A stretch of DNA of 8,705 nucleotides from Synergistaceae bacterium (GTDB taxonomy: Bacteria > Synergistota > Synergistia > Synergistales > Aminobacteriaceae), in assembly GCA_017448375.1 (NCBI GenBank), contig JAFSLR010000388.1, positions 1 to 8,705 on the forward strand, read 5' to 3'. The position numbers and the translations under genes are program-made. This document shows positions 5,875 to 8,705 of the stretch, piece by piece. Within the stretch, counting starts at the first letter, position 1; each line of letters opens with the position of its first letter. The notes beneath the pieces are model-generated. The model searched no databases. It was not told the DNA's origin and was given only the letters and a program-made list of their open reading frames with translations.

Positions 5875-7152
5875 TCATGCGTAGAAAGGCCAGAACAACG
5901 GAATAATCAGCACGCACGCAATGAGGAATACTATTGCGAGTCCGATGTTGCTCTTGAAGTAGTCATTGAACTTGTAACCGCCGTATGAGTAAATCAGGTT
6001 CGCAGGAGGACAGGCGATGGGCGACAATATAGACATCGTTGACGCTATTCCCAATACCATAATCATTGCGCTCGGTATGACTCCGATTGTGTTCGCAACG
6101 GCTATAACTATCGGCATCAGAAGCGTAACCGTAACTACATTCGACATGAACTGAGTCATAACAGTAGTCAGCAAGAATATGATTATTGTTATGAAGTATA
6201 CGTTTGTCGAACCGCCTATAATCTTTATCAGCAAGTCCGCGATTGCCTGAGCTGCTCCCGTATTCTTGAGGGCTGTTGACATGGGAACCATTCCGCCGAG
6301 AAGTATCACTGTCTTAATGCTCACCATCTGGTAGGCTTGGCGTTCGGTGAAAATTCCGCAGAGTACTTCAGCAACAGCACCGGCGATTGCGATAAAGTAC
6401 GCGGGGATTCCGACCTGCTTCTCGAATACCATTCCCAGAAATACAAGGAAGAATATTGTTACAGCGACTCTCTGCTTCCATTTCGGGACATCTTTCGGCG
6501 CACCCGAAGCGTAAAGTGCGTCATCACCCGAACCGCTCATAGGTATATCAGGCAGGAACTTATAGCCGATGAAATACATGTAGACTAACATAATCAGCGT
6601 CAAAGGAAGTCCGGCCTTCCCAATCTCAAAGAACGGGAAAGGGTATCCGAGTGCTTTAATCTGGTCGCCTATGAGGACGTTTATAGCCGCGTCCCCTACG
6701 AGCGTTAATCTTCCTCCAGACATTGCACCGAGAAATGAAGCCATAAGCAGCTTTGAATGACTGAATCCCGTCTTTGTGCAAACGCCCATTATTATTGGTA
6801 TGAAAACCGCAACAGTTCCCGAATTGCTGAGGCCTGCTGAGAGTATAGCCGAGAGAATCATTATTGCCATTATCATCATGCGCTCAGTTTTTGCGAAACG
6901 TGTTACAGTCTGCGCTATCATGTCGCAAATTCCCGTCTCGAAAAGTGCGCCTCCGACAATAACGAGTCCTATGAGCATTAATATCGTGTTGCTTGCGAAA
7001 CCTGAGACCGCCGTCTTTGCGTCAACAATCCCGAAAGCTACAAGGGCAATCATTGACAGCATGATAGTAAGGTTGACGGGGATTTTCTCAAGAAGGAATG
7101 AGATTACCGCCAGTACGAGAATTACGAGGGTGATTGCCATCGGTGAAAACAT
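5875..7152 (-). CDS. SLC13/DASS-type anion (di- or tricarboxylate) transporter
   Basis: The 425-aa integral membrane protein has about 10-12 hydrophobic segments and the inverted-repeat layout of the ion transporter superfamily. Repeat 1 has GLSNSGTVAVFIP (107-119) followed by GGRLTLVGDAAINVL (146-160). Repeat 2 has FMSNVVTVTLLMP (335-347) followed by SPIACPPANLIYSYGG (377-392). These are the positions of the SNT-type cation and carboxylate binding loops of DASS carriers, but here they read SNS and SNV, so the substrate or coupling ion may differ from well-studied members. A hydrophilic loop (about 202-228) joins the halves. GGAGGAT (7161-7167) lies 8 nt upstream of the ATG, and the gene starts 16 nt after rraA. 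In this operon it most likely imports the acid processed by the flanking enzymes. Confidence 0.85.
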   Translation of the reverse strand: MFSPMAITLVILVLAVISFLLEKIPVNLTIMLSMIALVAFGIVDAKTAVSGFASNTILMLIGLVIVGGALFETGICDMIAQTVTRFAKTERMMIMAIMILSAILSAGLSNSGTVAVFIPIIMGVCTKTGFSHSKLLMASFLGAMSGGRLTLVGDAAINVLIGDQIKALGYPFPFFEIGKAGLPLTLIMLVYMYFIGYKFLPDIPMSGSGDDALYASGAPKDVPKWKQRVAVTIFFLVFLGMVFEKQVGIPAYFIAIAGAVAEVLCGIFTERQAYQMVSIKTVILLGGMVPMSTALKNTGAAQAIADLLIKIIGGSTNVYFITIIIFLLTTVMTQFMSNVVTVTLLMPIVIAVANTIGVIPSAMIMVLGIASTMSILSPIACPPANLIYSYGGYKFNDYFKSNIGLAIVFLIACVLIIPLFWPFYA

Positions 7153-7168
7153 ATCGCGTTATCCTCCG

Positions 7169-7870
7169 TTATGCCTCGTAAACTTCGTCGCGAATCTCAA
7201 ACTCTTTCTGCTCAAGAGTCTTGTATACCCAGTCGCGGTTGATAGTGCCTTCGCGGGTCTTTTCGAGTTTGCCCTCGTCAGCTGCCTGGAATTTCTTTGC
7301 GTCCTCAAGTACTTTTGCGGCATCTTTGCGAGGGATAACGATTACGCCGTCAGGGTCAGCGAGGATAATATCGCCGGGGTTGACGCTGATTCCTCCGCAT
7401 GAAATCGGTACGTTGAGTTCGCCGGGGCCTTCTTTGTAGGGGCCTCCGGGGGTAGTTCCGGTGCAGTAGACGGGGAAGTCCCATTTTCCGATCTCGTCAA
7501 TGTCGCGGATTGGGCCGTCAAGGATTATTCCTGCGATTTTCTTCTGGAGGTAAAGATATGCCATCATAACTTCACCCATTAATGCGCGTGTTGAGTCTTC
7601 CTCGTTTGAGACCACGAGAACATCGCCCTCTGAGCAGTAGTTGAGTGCGGCATGAAGTGCGAGGTTGTCTCCTGCGCGGCACTTCACCGTAAACGCAGGG
7701 CCGGCCATCATCTGAGCTTTAGGCTTGCTGACGAGGTGAATACGGGGGTTCATGGCCGAACTTCTTCCCATTACATCGGCTGTGTTTGATGCGGGTATGT
7801 GCTTGAACTCCTCAACGAGTTTGGGGTCAGGCATGTGGCGTTTAAGGTATATTCTTTTTCCGACTGACAT
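7169..7870 (-). CDS. RraA family protein, likely class II HMG/CHA-type aldolase or oxaloacetate decarboxylase
   Basis: Members cleave 4-hydroxy-4-methyl-2-oxoglutarate-like acids to pyruvate, or decarboxylate oxaloacetate, using a divalent metal; other homologues (E. coli RraA, 161 aa) regulate RNase E instead. At 233 aa, this protein has the longer aldolase-like length. The signature IILDGPIRDIDEI (115-127) contains the metal and substrate residues Arg122 and Asp123 of the G-x-x-x-D-G-x-x-R-D pattern. MGEVMM (98-103) and DPDGVIVIP (172-180) are the other family blocks, so an enzyme is more likely than a regulator. Older databases misname this family as menaquinone methyltransferase. The ATG at 7870 has AAGGAG ending 9 nt upstream. 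It is the first gene of the operon and directly follows its promoter. The exact substrate is not determined. Confidence 0.85.
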   Translation of the reverse strand: MSVGKRIYLKRHMPDPKLVEEFKHIPASNTADVMGRSSAMNPRIHLVSKPKAQMMAGPAFTVKCRAGDNLALHAALNYCSEGDVLVVSNEEDSTRALMGEVMMAYLYLQKKIAGIILDGPIRDIDEIGKWDFPVYCTGTTPGGPYKEGPGELNVPISCGGISVNPGDIILADPDGVIVIPRKDAAKVLEDAKKFQAADEGKLEKTREGTINRDWVYKTLEQKEFEIRDEVYEA

Positions 7871-7879
7871 AATATTTGT

Positions 7880-7884
7880 CTCCT
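7880..7884 (-). promoter_or_regulatory. Ribosome binding site of rraA
   Basis: AGGAG in the minus-strand reading lies 9 nt before the ATG at 7870, inside the short leader. It supports this start codon for the first gene of the catabolic operon. Confidence 0.75.
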
Positions 7885-7913
7885 TTTTGTGTAATCATTT
7901 TGTGGATGAACGA

Positions 7914-7942
7914 ATATTACAGCAGTAGTATCACTAACTCAA
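7914..7942 (-). promoter_or_regulatory. Sigma70-type promoter of the rraA-transporter-amidohydrolase operon
   Basis: On the minus strand TTGAGT (7937-7942) and TAATAT (7914-7919) are separated by exactly 17 nt. Transcription should start near 7907, giving a leader of about 37 nt before the rraA ATG with its ribosome site at 7880-7883. This places the catabolic operon under its own promoter, separate from mraY. Confidence 0.65.
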
Positions 7943-7964
7943 ACAGCGATAATTTTACTTGCGG

Positions 7965-7979
7965 ACAAAAATATTTTGT
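7965..7979. promoter_or_regulatory. Palindrome ACAAAA-ATA-TTTTGT, possible operator
   Basis: Perfect 6-bp inverted arms (7965-7970 and 7974-7979) around a 3-bp centre lie 22 bp upstream of the -35 box. The centre falls about 65 bp before the predicted start, a usual place for an activator. Its AT-only core makes chance occurrence possible, and no regulator gene is in the window. Confidence 0.3.
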
Positions 7980-8012
7980 TGATGAAATTCTGAGGCAGCC
8001 GGAAATATTTTG
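7969..8012. repeat. Direct repeat AAATATTTTG, two copies 34 bp apart
   Basis: Identical 10-mers occur at 7969-7978 and 8003-8012, a little over three helical turns apart, upstream of the operon promoter. The first copy overlaps the palindrome and the second forms the loop of the hairpin after mraY. A partial copy (AATATTTG, 7871-7878) lies next to the rraA start. They could be operator half-sites, or chance in AT-rich DNA. Confidence 0.35.
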
Positions 8013-8022
8013 ACCAGCCGCC
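7994..8022 (-). terminator. Hairpin after mraY, probable terminator or attenuator
   Basis: In the minus-strand RNA, GGCGGCUGG (8014-8022) pairs with CCGGCUGCC (7994-8002) over 9 bp. Two of the pairs are G-U, so the stem is perfect only as minus-strand RNA. The loop is 11 nt. It begins 12 nt after the mraY stop codon. The tract that follows (TCAGAATTTC) is not a strong U-run, so termination may be partial or need Rho. Confidence 0.5.
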
Positions 8023-8033
8023 CCCCGTAAAAT

Positions 8034-8705
8034 CTAAATCGAAGAAAGAAGCAAAGCAAGTATTACACCCATTACAGAATGAACAAGCCAGAACCGTATC
8101 GTTACAGCCGTCTCATCAAGTCCCTTTTTCTGATAATGATGATGCAACGGGGCCATGAGAAATATTTTCCTGTGAAGTTTCCTTATCGTGAAAATCTGAA
8201 TCGCTGAGCTCAGCATATCAACAATAAATATGAATCCCGCCGGAATTACCGCAATCGTCCGACCGTTAATCACACACAAAGCCGCCAATGCTCCCCCCAG
8301 AAAATGAGACCCCGTATCACCCATAAATGTTTTTGCCGGCCTTACGTTGAAGAACATAAATCCCGCCGTCATTCCGAAAAGCTCAATCATCGTCCGAGAA
8401 TTGAATCCCCCAGCAGGAATCAATATCATCATCACAGCAACCGAAATCATGAAACTTCCCGCTGCGAGTCCGTCAAGACCGTCCGTAATATTCACCGCGT
8501 TAATCGTTCCCGCCGTTATCAGGAATGAAACAGGAATCGTAATCCATGAATATCCGTCAAAAATTCCCGGCCATAGTCCCAATTTACCCCGAAAGAATAC
8601 AGCCATTACCCACAAAGCACAAAGTAACAGCTGTAATTTGAGTTTCGACAGACTCGAAAAGCCCTCGCTTGTGTGCGAACGGAATTTCATCCAGTCGTCA
8701 GCAAA
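8034..8705 (-). CDS. mraY: Phospho-N-acetylmuramoyl-pentapeptide transferase MraY, 5' part outside the window
   Basis: MraY moves phospho-MurNAc-pentapeptide from UDP to undecaprenyl phosphate, making lipid I at the inner face of the cytoplasmic membrane. The visible 223 residues are the C-terminal two-thirds of a protein of usually 320-360 aa. The frame stays open to the window edge, reading FADDWMK, which is the Asp-rich DD motif; the methionine at 8690 is therefore internal and not the start. Further motifs are NAVNITDGLDGLA (about 69-81 of the fragment), FMGDTGS (128-134) and the MraY-specific APLHHHYQKKG (185-195) followed by IRFW. These separate it from WecA-type enzymes. About six membrane segments are visible. 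The gene is followed by a hairpin and an unrelated operon instead of murD. Confidence 0.93.
   Translation of the reverse strand, partial: FADDWMKFRSHTSEGFSSLSKLKLQLLLCALWVMAVFFRGKLGLWPGIFDGYSWITIPVSFLITAGTINAVNITDGLDGLAAGSFMISVAVMMILIPAGGFNSRTMIELFGMTAGFMFFNVRPAKTFMGDTGSHFLGGALAALCVINGRTIAVIPAGFIFIVDMLSSAIQIFTIRKLHRKIFLMAPLHHHYQKKGLDETAVTIRFWLVHSVMGVILALLLSSI

Noticed and set aside
6776..7402. 208-aa plus-strand open frame antisense to the transporter and rraA
   Set aside because: It spans the boundary of two real minus-strand genes; its hydrophobic start is the mirror of the transporter's codons.
8034..8690. mraY taken as a complete gene starting at the ATG at 8690
   Set aside because: The frame continues to the window edge and encodes the conserved DD motif upstream of that methionine.

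Overview
The window looks like chromosomal DNA of an anaerobic bacterium, most likely a gut-type member of Synergistota. The main reason is the tandem pair of a DUF5693 membrane protein and a CsaB-type polysaccharide pyruvyl transferase. An amino-acid/organic-acid type catabolic operon and compact gene spacing also fit. This assignment rests on gene content and general family knowledge, not on a search. No insertion sequence, CRISPR array, tRNA or rRNA gene is visible.

Left edge (1-315): there is no protein gene. The minus strand carries a strong sigma70-type promoter (-35 at 252-257, -10 at 228-233). It drives a transcript that runs left and out of the window. That transcript can fold into a bulged 10-bp stem and a 14-bp hairpin with a possible pseudoknot. 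I do not recognise the RNA family.

Plus-strand operon (316-4308): tmcAL (tRNA-Met cytidine acetate ligase), a 619-aa DUF5693 membrane protein, and csaB, which overlaps the DUF5693 stop codon by one base. The last two genes probably act together in making, exporting or pyruvylating a cell-wall polysaccharide of the type that anchors S-layer proteins. A GC-rich hairpin with a T-tract at the csaB stop codon ends the operon and separates it from the convergent minus-strand genes.

Minus-strand operon (7870 down to 4326): an RraA-family aldolase-like protein, a SLC13/DASS-type anion transporter, a metal-dependent amidohydrolase (COG3964 type), and a small secreted cyclophilin-like protein with a TTG start. 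Spacing is tight throughout (16 nt, 8 nt, and a 13-nt overlap). A good promoter lies upstream of rraA, with a palindrome and a direct repeat beyond it. The gene set reads as import, deacylation and cleavage of an organic acid of unknown identity.

Right edge (8034-8705): the C-terminal two-thirds of mraY (lipid I synthesis) on the minus strand, cut by the window end. A hairpin follows it, and then the catabolic operon rather than murD, so the usual cell-wall gene order is broken here.
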